Below the pieces are notes generated by a model, which searched no databases, was not told where the DNA came from, and was given only the letters and a program-made list of their open reading frames with translations. From Flavobacterium sp. LC2016-23 (GTDB lineage: Bacteria > Bacteroidota > Bacteroidia > Flavobacteriales > Flavobacteriaceae): DNA of 64,000 bases. Location of the stretch: contig NZ_WKKE01000003.1 in the NCBI RefSeq assembly GCF_009674775.1, forward strand, positions 1-64,000, in the 5' to 3' direction. The first letter of the stretch is position 1; every line of letters starts with the position of its first letter. A program made the translations under genes and the position numbers. Shown here one piece after another: positions 32,555-40,995 of this stretch.

Positions 32555-34040
32555 GAAAAAAACTATCATCATTATAGGATCAGGCTTTTCTGCACTAGCA
32601 GCTTCCTGTTACCTTGCACAGCAAGGAAACAGCGTCACTGTTTTTGAAAAAAACGAAACAATTGGCGGAAGGGCGAGACAATTCAAAAAAAACGGCTTTA
32701 CTTTTGACATGGGGCCAAGCTGGTATTGGATGCCCGATGTCTTTGAGCGTTTCTTCAATGACTTTAACAAAAAGTCATCCGATTACTACGAACTTATAAA
32801 ACTAAATCCTGCTTACAGGGTTTATTTCGGCGTTGCTGATTTTATAAATATTTGTGATAATCTGGAAGAAATAAAAAGCACTTTTGAAAACATCGAAACC
32901 GGAAGCGGACAAAAACTGGAAGCGTTTATCAACGAAGCAAAAAGCAATTACGACATCGCCATTAAAGATCTGGTGTATCGCCCCGGAGTTTCTCCATTAG
33001 AATTAATTACACCACAGACGGCTTTAAAACTAAATCAGTTTTTCAGCACTGTCAGCCGTGATGTGAGAAAGAATTTTAAAAACGAAAGACTGATACAGAT
33101 TCTGGAATTTCCGGTTTTATTTCTTGGAGCAAAACCGACCAAAACCCCTTCGTTCTATAATTTTATGAACTATGCCGATTTTGGATTAGGAACCTGGCAC
33201 CCCAAGACAGGAATGTTTGATGTGGTTCGGGCTATTGAAAAATTAGCAATCGAACTGGGCGTAACCATAAAAACCGATTCCCCAATAGAAAAAATAGTCG
33301 TCGAAAACAAAACGGCTACAGGAGTTATTATAAATGGAAATTTCATAAAGGCAGATATTGTTTTAAGCGGAGCCGATTATCACCACACCGAAACTTTACT
33401 TGACGAAGTACATCGTGCCTATTCTGAGGAATATTGGAAAAGCAGGGTCTTTGCACCTTCTTCGCTCCTTTTCTTTGTAGGCTTTGATAAAAAAATAGAA
33501 AATATTTCGCATCACGCTTTATTTTTTGACGTGGATTTCAATCAGCATGCAAGTGACATTTACGATGATCCAAAATGGCCGGAAGCGCCTTTGTTTTATG
33601 CTAATTTTCCGTCTAAAACAGATGAGACTGCTGCGCCAGCCGGAATGGAAAGTGCTTTTTTCCTGATCCCTTTGGCTCCGGGAATAGAAGACAATCAAAC
33701 CCTTAGAGAAGAATATTTCGAAAAAATAATTACTCGTTTTGAGCAACTTACCCAACAAAAAATAAAAAATAACATTATATTTAAGAGGTCTTTTTGTAAA
33801 AACGATTTTGTGGAAGATTACAATGCTTACAAAGGAAATGCCTACGGAATGGCAAACACCCTGCTGCAAACCGCTTTTTTAAGACCTAAACTGAAGAGTA
33901 AAAAAGTCAGAAACTTATACTTTACGGGGCAATTAACCGTCCCCGGACCAGGTGTTCCTCCTGCTTTAATTTCAGGAAAACTAGTTGCTGAATTAATCCG
34001 TAAATCTATTAGATCCCAAAAAGATGAAATCACTATTTGA
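32553..34040 (+). CDS. crtI: Phytoene desaturase
   Basis: An FAD-dependent enzyme that introduces the double bonds turning colourless phytoene into lycopene. It is 495 residues: dinucleotide-binding motif IIGSGFSALAASCYLA, then ETIGGRARQFKKNGFTFDMGPSWYWMP and the C-terminal signature LYFTGQLTVPGPGVPPALISGKLVAELI. It starts eight or nine bases after the -7 element, so the mRNA is nearly leaderless. It overlaps crtB by 17 bp, implying coupled translation. Confidence 0.96.
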   Translation: MKKTIIIIGSGFSALAASCYLAQQGNSVTVFEKNETIGGRARQFKKNGFTFDMGPSWYWMPDVFERFFNDFNKKSSDYYELIKLNPAYRVYFGVADFINICDNLEEIKSTFENIETGSGQKLEAFINEAKSNYDIAIKDLVYRPGVSPLELITPQTALKLNQFFSTVSRDVRKNFKNERLIQILEFPVLFLGAKPTKTPSFYNFMNYADFGLGTWHPKTGMFDVVRAIEKLAIELGVTIKTDSPIEKIVVENKTATGVIINGNFIKADIVLSGADYHHTETLLDEVHRAYSEEYWKSRVFAPSSLLFFVGFDKKIENISHHALFFDVDFNQHASDIYDDPKWPEAPLFYANFPSKTDETAAPAGMESAFFLIPLAPGIEDNQTLREEYFEKIITRFEQLTQQKIKNNIIFKRSFCKNDFVEDYNAYKGNAYGMANTLLQTAFLRPKLKSKKVRNLYFTGQLTVPGPGVPPALISGKLVAELIRKSIRSQKDEITI

Positions 34041-34863
34041 CACTACCTCATTCAAATGCAGTAAACTGGTCACCAAAAGTTACAGCACTTCTTTTTCGCT
34101 TGCGGTACACATGCTGGCACCAAGTATCAGGGAAGCCATTTACAGCATTTATGGATTTGTTCGTTTTGCTGACGAAATTGTCGATTCCTTTCATGAATAT
34201 GACAAAGAATACCTCATCAATGATTTTGAAAAAGAATATTACAAAGCAATAGAAATGGGTATTAGTTTAAATCCAATTCTAAATTCTTTTCAGCACACCG
34301 TAAAGCAATATAACATTACAGACGATTTGATTCAGGCTTTTTTAAAAAGTATGAAACTTGACCTCATAAAATCAACCTACAACACACAAACAGAATACGA
34401 AGATTACATATACGGATCGGCTGATGTTGTTGGCTTGATGTGTCTTAAAGTTTTTGTTGCCGGAAAAGAACAAAAATACGAACAGCTGAAACAGGAGGCC
34501 ATGCGACTGGGATCTGCTTTTCAGAAAGTAAATTTCCTGCGGGATTTAAAAGATGACAATCTGGTTTTAAACCGAAATTATTTTCCCGGAATCGATCTCA
34601 AATCTTTTGATGAGAATGCAAAAAACGAAATCATTAACGAGATTGAAGAAGACTTCAGAGTGGCTTATCAGGGAATAATAAAACTTCCGATTGAAGCGCA
34701 GTTTGGTGTTTATACCGCTTTTGTTTACTATAAAAAACTCTTGAAAAAGCTAAAAAACACACCTTATTACGAAATCGGAAATTCGAGAATCAGAGTTTCC
34801 AATTATACCAAGGCAGGACTTTTGGCACAATCTTTTGTCACTTACAAGCTAAAACTGGTCTGA
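34024..34863 (+). CDS. crtB: Phytoene synthase
   Basis: Condenses two geranylgeranyl diphosphates into phytoene. It is 279 residues of the squalene/phytoene synthase family, with the first Asp-rich motif FADEIVDSF, the second one in FQKVNFLRDLKDDN, and YIYGSADVVGLM between them. It supplies CrtI, encoded just upstream with overlapping ends. Confidence 0.95.
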   Translation: MKSLFDTTSFKCSKLVTKSYSTSFSLAVHMLAPSIREAIYSIYGFVRFADEIVDSFHEYDKEYLINDFEKEYYKAIEMGISLNPILNSFQHTVKQYNITDDLIQAFLKSMKLDLIKSTYNTQTEYEDYIYGSADVVGLMCLKVFVAGKEQKYEQLKQEAMRLGSAFQKVNFLRDLKDDNLVLNRNYFPGIDLKSFDENAKNEIINEIEEDFRVAYQGIIKLPIEAQFGVYTAFVYYKKLLKKLKNTPYYEIGNSRIRVSNYTKAGLLAQSFVTYKLKLV

Positions 34864-34870
34864 TACTGTT

Positions 34871-34904
34871 TTGCGTTATTCTTTTTTCTTTAAACCTATT
34901 TTTG
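34871..34904 (+). promoter_or_regulatory. Possible internal promoter before crtZ
   Basis: TTG (34871-34873), a 23-bp spacer and TATTTTTG (34897-34904) in the 81-bp gap before crtZ. It could drive crtZ, the SRPBCC gene and the photolyase separately. Confidence 0.45.
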
Positions 34905-34944
34905 GAGCAGTTGTGTCGACAACTTAATATTTAAAAAACATACA

Positions 34945-35385
34945 ATGATTTCTTTTCTAATATTTTTAGGTGTTTTTTTATTCATGGAATGTGTTACCTG
35001 GTTTACACACAAATACATTATGCACGGCTTAATGTGGTATTTTCACGCAGACCATCACCAGCCAAAATATGAAAACACTTTTGAGCGAAATGATATTTTC
35101 TTTGCCATTTTCGCCACTCCGAGTATTGTTCTTTTTTATTTAGGTGCTCAGGGCGGATTTAATTATTTGTTTTTCATAGCCTGTGGAATCACTTTGTACG
35201 GAATCTGTTATTTCTTAATTCATGACGTTTTAATCCATCAGCGCTTTAAGTGGTTCAAAAACACCAAAAACAAATACCTCATCGGATTGCGAAAAGCACA
35301 TAAAATACATCATAAACATTTAGGAAAAGAACACGGTGAATGCTTCGGAATGTTATTTGTGCCCTTCAAATATTATAAAATGTAG
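34945..35385 (+). CDS. crtZ: Beta-carotene hydroxylase
   Basis: A membrane di-iron enzyme adding 3-hydroxyl groups to beta-rings, leading to zeaxanthin. It is 146 residues with four membrane segments and the His clusters HKYIMH, HADHH, HDVLIHQ and HKIHHKH. It needs a cyclised carotenoid, yet no lycopene cyclase gene is present in the window, so that step must be encoded elsewhere. Confidence 0.93.
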   Translation: MISFLIFLGVFLFMECVTWFTHKYIMHGLMWYFHADHHQPKYENTFERNDIFFAIFATPSIVLFYLGAQGGFNYLFFIACGITLYGICYFLIHDVLIHQRFKWFKNTKNKYLIGLRKAHKIHHKHLGKEHGECFGMLFVPFKYYKM

Positions 35386-35397
35386 TAAGAACTGATT

Positions 35398-35865
35398 ATG
35401 AAATTATACAAAATAGAAACCGTTCAATATATAAACTCCAGTTTAGAAGAATGCTGGGATTTCTTTTCAAATCCAAAGAACCTTCAAACCATCACATTAG
35501 ATAATATGAGTTTTGAAATTCAGGATTTTGACCACAAACGCATGTATCCCGGACAAATCATCTCTTATACCCTAAAGCCGCTATTGGGAATTAAAATGTC
35601 CTGGGTAACGGAAATTATTGTTTCAGAGGAAAATCAGTATTTTATAGATCTGCAACGATTTGGCCCTTATAAATTCTGGCACCACAAACACTTTTTTGAA
35701 GCTACTGAAACCGGAATAAAAATGACTGATGTTGTACATTACGCCTTACCCTTTGGTTATTTAGGACGCCTTATGAACAAATTGATTGTTGAGAACAAAC
35801 TAAAAACCATCTTCGCTTACCGCTATAATAAAATTGAAGAATTGTTCAATTCGAAAATAAAATGA
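35398..35865 (+). CDS. SRPBCC-family ligand-binding protein
   Basis: A 155-residue soluble protein with the START/Bet v1-like fold: N-terminal strand KIETVQYINSSLEECWDFFSNPKNL and C-terminal helix GYLGRLMNKLIVENKLKTIFAYR. From memory this type (COG4276-like) often sits next to photolyases and TIGR01777 epimerases in light-induced clusters; the ligand is unknown. Its stop overlaps the photolyase start (ATGA). Confidence 0.82.
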   Translation: MKLYKIETVQYINSSLEECWDFFSNPKNLQTITLDNMSFEIQDFDHKRMYPGQIISYTLKPLLGIKMSWVTEIIVSEENQYFIDLQRFGPYKFWHHKHFFEATETGIKMTDVVHYALPFGYLGRLMNKLIVENKLKTIFAYRYNKIEELFNSKIK

Positions 35866-37154
35866 AACAAAAAGTTACCTTTTTCTGGTTCCGACGTGAT
35901 TTGCGATTAGAAGACAATGTTGGATTGTTTCATGCCCTGCAATCTGAATTTCCCGTAGTTCCTTTATTTATTTTTGATGAGGATATTCTTGAAAATCTTC
36001 CTAAAAATGATGCAAGGGTTGGTTTTATTTACGATTCTCTTGAGAAAGTAAACGAACAGCTTAAAGCAATTCAGTCGTCTCTTTTAATAAAAAAAGGAAA
36101 AACAGCCGAAGTCTGGAAATCCTTGTTAACTGCATTTGACATTCAGAAAGTAGTATTCAACAAAGATTACGAACCGTACGCTATCAAACGCGATGTAGAG
36201 ATTGGTCAGTTATTGCAACAAAATGGTGTGGAATCTTTATCCTATAAAGACCATGTTATTTTCGAAGAGAAAGAAATAACAAAATCAGACGGGCTGCCTT
36301 ACACGATTTACACTCCCTATAAAAACAAATGGCTGCAGAACTACCATCTTTCAGGACAGGCTCCGGATTATGATACAAAACCTTTGTTTTCGGGCTTCGC
36401 TAAAAATGAATTTGAATTTCCGGAATTAGCTGAAATAGGATTTGAAAGAAGTTCCATAAAAGTGCTTCCTCATAACTTAACACAAATTGCAAATTATAAG
36501 GAAACCAGGGATTTTCCGGCTTTAGACAGTACTTCTTATCTGTCTCCGCATTTGCGTTTTGGTACTGTCAGTATCCGAAAATTAGTGAATTGGGCCAACA
36601 AAAAGAACCAGACTTTTTTAAGTGAACTGATCTGGAGAGAATTTTTTATTCAGATCCTTTTTAGCTTTCCGCATGTGGTCCATCATAATTTCAAACCAGC
36701 CTATGATGGTATTCAATGGCGCAATAATGAAGACGACTTTAAACGATGGTGTTCCGGAACAACCGGCTACCCTATGGTAGATGCCGGCATGCGACAGCTC
36801 AACGAAACCGGTTATATGCACAATCGCGTACGAATGGTAGTAGCCAGCTTTTTATGCAAACACTTACTCATTAACTGGCAGTGGGGTGAAGCTTATTTTG
36901 CCGAAAAATTATTAGATTTCGAATTGGCTTCCAACGTAGGCAACTGGCAATGGGCTGCCGGAACGGGTTGTGATGCTGCACCATACTTCCGGGTTTTCAA
37001 TCCTGAAATTCAACAAAAGAAATTTGACGAAAAAGGAAGTTACATCCGTAAATGGATTCCTGAATTTGATCTTGGTTATAATGAACCAATGGTAGAACAT
37101 GCTTTTGCAAGAGACAGGGCAATCGCCACTTATAAGGAAGGAATACTTAAATAA
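35862..37154 (+). CDS. phr: Deoxyribodipyrimidine photolyase
   Basis: A 430-residue class I CPD photolyase/cryptochrome-family flavoprotein that repairs UV-induced cyclobutane dimers with blue light. The N-terminal antenna domain opens FFWFRRDLRLEDNVGL. The FAD domain contains SPHLRFGTVSIR, ELIWREFF, HNRVRMVVASFL, and the Trp-rich ASNVGNWQWAAGTGCDAAPYFRVFNP that supplies the electron-transfer tryptophans. Position in the carotenoid cluster fits a photoprotection role. Confidence 0.95.
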   Translation: MKQKVTFFWFRRDLRLEDNVGLFHALQSEFPVVPLFIFDEDILENLPKNDARVGFIYDSLEKVNEQLKAIQSSLLIKKGKTAEVWKSLLTAFDIQKVVFNKDYEPYAIKRDVEIGQLLQQNGVESLSYKDHVIFEEKEITKSDGLPYTIYTPYKNKWLQNYHLSGQAPDYDTKPLFSGFAKNEFEFPELAEIGFERSSIKVLPHNLTQIANYKETRDFPALDSTSYLSPHLRFGTVSIRKLVNWANKKNQTFLSELIWREFFIQILFSFPHVVHHNFKPAYDGIQWRNNEDDFKRWCSGTTGYPMVDAGMRQLNETGYMHNRVRMVVASFLCKHLLINWQWGEAYFAEKLLDFELASNVGNWQWAAGTGCDAAPYFRVFNPEIQQKKFDEKGSYIRKWIPEFDLGYNEPMVEHAFARDRAIATYKEGILK

Positions 37155-37167
37155 ATTCCAAAATTTT

Positions 37168-37218
37168 AAATTCCAAATTCCAATTGTTTTGTTTTATTAC
37201 AATTGGAATTTGGAATTT
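37168..37218. repeat. Perfect 20-bp inverted repeat of the AAATTCC type
   Basis: AAATTCCAAATTCCAATTGT (37168-37187) and its exact complement (37199-37218) around an 11-nt loop, between the convergent photolyase and ABC1-kinase genes. It may terminate both; it belongs to the AATTCCA word family. Confidence 0.7.
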
Positions 37219-37238
37219 TTATATTGGAATTTTCCGGC

Positions 37239-38543
37239 TTAATATTTCAAAAAATTATTCACTGCTATTTTTGCTTTCAGATCGAACATTAGATTATACA
37301 AACCAAAGAACGTACGGTTCATATAAATAAAGTGTTTGGAACCGCGATTTCCGTTCATTTTTTTGAGGTTGGTATCGTTTGAGAAACGCTCTCCTAATTG
37401 GGCAATGCTTTCAAAAAAGCTTTCATCCGAAAAATCGAAGGTATCTTCCTGAAACGGTTTTGTGAAAAGCGATAACAAGTCATGAAACATCTCGGTAAAA
37501 TATTCAATTTCTTCTGGTGAATCATCCGGACGAAGAATCTCCAGCTCAAACAGTTTCTGATTGAAAAGCGCCTGCTCTGTAATGACATTTTTGTTGATTA
37601 ATTCAAAATACGGCACATAAAAATCTTCCGGAATTTGTTTCATACACCCAAAATCAAGAGCAATTAGGTGGTTCTCATCATCAACAAGGAAATTGCCGGG
37701 ATGTGGATCTGCATGTACTTTCCTCAAAACATGAATCTGGTACATATAAAAATCCCAAAGAGCCTGACCAATTTTATCGCCAACTTCCTGATCTGTGTTT
37801 TTAGCTGTAAATTCAGAAAGGTGAATTCCCGTCATCCAGTCCATGGTGATAATTTTTTCGGATGAAAACTCCGGATAATAATTCGGAAAAAGGAGGTTTT
37901 CGATTTTACTGCAGGCTTCAACAACTTGCTGGCTTTGTTGAAGTTCCAGTAAATAATTGGTTTCTTCGATAAGCTTGTCTTCTACTTCCTTAAAATATTT
38001 ATCAGAATCTTTTCCCTGCAGGTTAAACATTCTGACCGCAATGGGCTTTACCAAAGCCAAATCTGATGAAATACTGTTGGCAACACCCGGATACTGAATT
38101 TTAACGGCGAGTTTTTTTCCGTCTTTCACAGCCAGGTGCACCTGACCAATACTTGCCGCATTTACGGAATTAGCATTGAATTCATCGAAAATTTCGTAAG
38201 GTGTTTTTCCAAAATTGGTTTTAAAGGTCTTTAGTACCAAAGGCGCAGAAAGCGGTGGCACAGAAAATTGGGACAATGAAAATTTCTCCACGTAGGCCTG
38301 CGGAAGAAAGTTTTTATCCATACTGAGCATCTGGGCTACTTTAAGCGCACTTCCTTTCAGGCTTTTTAAGCCATCGTAAATATCTTCTGCGTTGTTTTCG
38401 TTTAATTTATCTCGGGTCAAATCAGAGTTTACCATTTTTTCGGCATAATGCTTAATATAGTTCACTCCTACTTTTGCTCCTGTCTGAACCAGTTTTGTGG
38501 CTCTTTCTATTTTTGAGGTGGGTATATAATCGATTGTTTTCAT
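37239..38543 (-). CDS. ABC1/UbiB-family atypical kinase
   Basis: A 434-residue protein kinase-like ATPase of the AarF/UbiB/COQ8 family, members of which support isoprenoid quinone synthesis. It shows NAASIGQVH (Ala-rich loop), AVKIQYPGV with the kinase Lys, HADPHPGNF (catalytic loop) and ALDFG (metal-binding). The family KxGQ motif reads KVAQ here (68-71). The upstream TetR-like gene ends 1 bp before it. Placement beside carotenoid genes suggests a role in isoprenoid or redox homeostasis under light. Confidence 0.88.
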   Translation of the reverse strand: MKTIDYIPTSKIERATKLVQTGAKVGVNYIKHYAEKMVNSDLTRDKLNENNAEDIYDGLKSLKGSALKVAQMLSMDKNFLPQAYVEKFSLSQFSVPPLSAPLVLKTFKTNFGKTPYEIFDEFNANSVNAASIGQVHLAVKDGKKLAVKIQYPGVANSISSDLALVKPIAVRMFNLQGKDSDKYFKEVEDKLIEETNYLLELQQSQQVVEACSKIENLLFPNYYPEFSSEKIITMDWMTGIHLSEFTAKNTDQEVGDKIGQALWDFYMYQIHVLRKVHADPHPGNFLVDDENHLIALDFGCMKQIPEDFYVPYFELINKNVITEQALFNQKLFELEILRPDDSPEEIEYFTEMFHDLLSLFTKPFQEDTFDFSDESFFESIAQLGERFSNDTNLKKMNGNRGSKHFIYMNRTFFGLYNLMFDLKAKIAVNNFLKY

Positions 38544-39202
38544 TATCTGCTGTAAATTTTTTCTTTAAATAGAAATTTTCCAAGATCTAAAAGATGATTC
38601 ATTGGGGCAACCTTCATTAGTTCAAATGAAGCATTGACCGATTTTTCGATAAAAATATCTGTTTTCTCAAACGCAGGCGAGGCATCATCCATCCAGAATT
38701 TCAGGGTGAGCATTAATTGCACCCAGGCCGATTCCTGAATTGTTTTTTCCTGAAATTTCTGAAACCTTTCCTGTTCCAATCTGTATTCATCAGTCAGAAT
38801 TTCGGAAACATATCCTTTAAAAGCATCTCGCAGTGCGCTTAATTGCGTCAAATTTCGAATGGGATTCGGATTCGATTTTAAAGTTTGTAAAACATAACTC
38901 CTGTTTGCCGTTAACATTTCGAAAAATGTAAAGTAAAAACTCAACATTTTGTTCTTCATATCGTATTCCGGATAATCGGTGTTTTTGTGCAGCAAATTAA
39001 CTGTATTCTCGAAAAACAATCTGAATATTTCTTTTTCTAAACCTTCAAGCGTTCCGAAAAAGTTATAAAATTCAGCTTCTGAAAAATCTTTTCCTTTAGC
39101 AAAATGAAATACTGAGGAAGGCTTTTTTCCTGCTTCCAAAACTTCATTCATGTAGGCTGAAATGATTTCATCCTTAGTAATTTCCTTTTTTTTAGTTGCC
39201 AT
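38543..39202 (-). CDS. TetR-like regulator
   Basis: About 219 residues. The N-terminal helices (TKDEIISAYMNEVLEAGKKPSSVFHFAKGKDFSEAEFYNFFGT) resemble a TetR helix-turn-helix in spacing, although it is diverged, and the rest is an all-helical ligand-type domain. I set the start at 39202 (MATKKKEITK); an earlier ATG at 39226 overlaps the likely -7 element. It is cotranscribed with the ABC1 kinase and divergent from the epimerase gene. It may be a DNA-binding regulator or a fold relative. Confidence 0.72.
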   Translation of the reverse strand: MATKKKEITKDEIISAYMNEVLEAGKKPSSVFHFAKGKDFSEAEFYNFFGTLEGLEKEIFRLFFENTVNLLHKNTDYPEYDMKNKMLSFYFTFFEMLTANRSYVLQTLKSNPNPIRNLTQLSALRDAFKGYVSEILTDEYRLEQERFQKFQEKTIQESAWVQLMLTLKFWMDDASPAFEKTDIFIEKSVNASFELMKVAPMNHLLDLGKFLFKEKIYSR

Positions 39203-39224
39203 CATATTAAAATTTAGAATTTGC

Positions 39225-39269
39225 ATTAAAGGTAATGAATGTTTAACTATCTTTATTAATCGTTAAACA
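39225..39269. promoter_or_regulatory. Divergent promoter with crt-type half-sites
   Basis: TGTTTAAC (39240-39247) and GTTAAACA (39262-39269) form an 8-bp inverted repeat. Start-to-start spacing is 22 bp, exactly as between TGTTTAAA and GTTAAACA at the crtI promoter. A -7-like TATCTTTA (39248-39255) for the epimerase lies between them, and TACCTTTA on the other strand serves the TetR-like gene. Confidence 0.55.
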
Positions 39270-39299
39270 AAACTCTGTGTTAAATAAATGATAAATGAA

Positions 39300-40211
39300 A
39301 TGGCTAAAAATGTACTAATTACCGGGGGAACCGGATTTATTGGCAAATACCTGACAGATGTATTAATTGAAAATGGTTTTTCGGTATCAGTTCTGAGTCG
39401 CGGCGATAGGAAAAACACCACTTTTATTACCTATTACAAATGGGATCTAACGCATGATTATATAGATGAAAATGCAATTCTTAAGGCTGATTACATCATT
39501 CATCTGGCCGGAGAAGGAATTGTAGAAAAACGATGGACGGAAAAAAGGAAAAAAGTAATTTTAGAAAGCCGTACGAAACCAATTGAACTTATTCATGCTA
39601 TTCTGAAAAAACACAACAAATCACTGGATGCTTTTGTTTCCGCTTCTGCAATTGGAATCTACGGTGCTGTTACAAGTCAGAAGATCTGTACGGAAGAAAC
39701 ACCACACACAAATGACTTTCTGGGCGTAACATGTCAGCAATGGGAAAACTCAGCCGATACCATTGGAGCTTTGGGCATTAGAACGGCAAAGATCAGAACC
39801 GGAATTGTATTTGGAAAAGACGAAGGCTTTCTGAAAAAAGTCGCTCCCGGTTTCAAAGCCGGTTTCGGATCAATTTTAGGAAGTGGTAAACAATACCTGC
39901 CCTGGATTCATATAGAGGATTTGTCTCAAATTTATCTGAAATCGATTACAGACGCAGAGATCCAAGGTCCGTATAACGCAGCGGTTACAGACAATACTAC
40001 CAATTCGTCATTCTCAAAAATACTCGCTAATCTGTACGGATATAAGCTATGGTTACCCAGAGTTCCTGAATTCCTTCTTAAAATTGTCCTGGGTGAAATG
40101 AGCGATGCCGTTTTAAAAGGTCAGCGGGTTTCTTCTGAAAAAATACAAAAAACAGGTTTTAAATTTCAATACTATGACATAGAAAAAGCACTTTCGAGCT
40201 GTTTAAAATAA
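39300..40211 (+). CDS. TIGR01777-family NAD(P)-dependent epimerase
   Basis: About 303 residues of the extended SDR fold. It begins MAKNVLITGGTGFIGKYL (nucleotide-binding GxxGxxG), then HLAGEGIVEKRWTEKRK and the family tail (LPWIHIEDL, GPYNAAVTDNT, SDAVLKGQRVSSEKIQ). The family (COG1090) has no firmly assigned substrate. From memory it is a frequent neighbour of photolyase and SRPBCC genes in LitR-controlled light clusters. An ATG at 39288 is an alternative start. Confidence 0.87.
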   Translation: MAKNVLITGGTGFIGKYLTDVLIENGFSVSVLSRGDRKNTTFITYYKWDLTHDYIDENAILKADYIIHLAGEGIVEKRWTEKRKKVILESRTKPIELIHAILKKHNKSLDAFVSASAIGIYGAVTSQKICTEETPHTNDFLGVTCQQWENSADTIGALGIRTAKIRTGIVFGKDEGFLKKVAPGFKAGFGSILGSGKQYLPWIHIEDLSQIYLKSITDAEIQGPYNAAVTDNTTNSSFSKILANLYGYKLWLPRVPEFLLKIVLGEMSDAVLKGQRVSSEKIQKTGFKFQYYDIEKALSSCLK

Positions 40212-40214
40212 AGA

Positions 40215-40754
40215 TTATTTCATAATACCGCTAAGATCGGTCTGGACTGTTTTTGATATTTTATTAGCCACTACATAAGGAATTTCGATATTAAAATCTG
40301 AAACCGAGAGTGGAAAATTGGAAACAATCTGTATTCCGTCAGGCACTTTTTTGATTAAAGCTTTTACAGCAATCAGCTTGGATTTGCCATGAAGGTAAAT
40401 TTTGCCTTTGACATCATATTCTTTTTCATCTTCGGTAATGTCTTTCAGATCAAACTTTTCGATTTTACCTTTAAAAACAGCTTTTGGATAGCGACGGCTT
40501 TCAATATAATTTTCGTTGAAATGTTCCTGCATTAAATCCATTTTAAAACGAAAATCCCTGATTACGACAGTACAGATAAGCGTACTTGTCTGAGGTTCCA
40601 GGACAATAGTCCCGAGCTTATTTACCGCTTTTACTTCTTCAAAAAAAGGAACAGAAGCCTGAAAATTTACAATCGCCGAATTGGTTTTGAATTTATCCTG
40701 AGCGAGCAATGAAAATGCGGTAAAAAGAAAAATAAATAAAGTAGTTTTTTTCAT
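40215..40754 (-). CDS. YceI-family periplasmic protein
   Basis: A 179-residue secreted lipocalin-like protein (signal peptide about 1-19, MKKTTLFIFLFTAFSLLAQ). Features are FKTNSAIVNFQASVPFFEEVKAVN, the FRFKMDLMQEHFNENYIESRRYPKAVFKGKI segment and HGKSKLIAV. YceI proteins bind isoprenoid chains in their barrel, which would fit the adjoining carotenoid/quinone-related genes. It converges with the epimerase gene 3 bp away. The start is ATG 40754; a TTG nine bases upstream is unlikely. Confidence 0.85.
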   Translation of the reverse strand: MKKTTLFIFLFTAFSLLAQDKFKTNSAIVNFQASVPFFEEVKAVNKLGTIVLEPQTSTLICTVVIRDFRFKMDLMQEHFNENYIESRRYPKAVFKGKIEKFDLKDITEDEKEYDVKGKIYLHGKSKLIAVKALIKKVPDGIQIVSNFPLSVSDFNIEIPYVVANKISKTVQTDLSGIMK

Positions 40755-40995
40755 AATCGTCAATAATTAAACAATTATGTCATTCGATTCTTTTTAATTT
40801 AAGAGGAGAAAAAAACTGAACTTAAGTAAGTCTGAAAAAATCAAATGGCAATACTCCGTGAAAACTTAGTAACCTAAACGATGTACTTAAAGTTACGAAA
40901 TTATCTGCCATGCAGTTCTTGATTTTTCCTAAATCTTTGTGAAAAAAAATGTCTTTTATCAAATGATTTTTGTGAAAGGTAAGAAGTGGGCAAAA

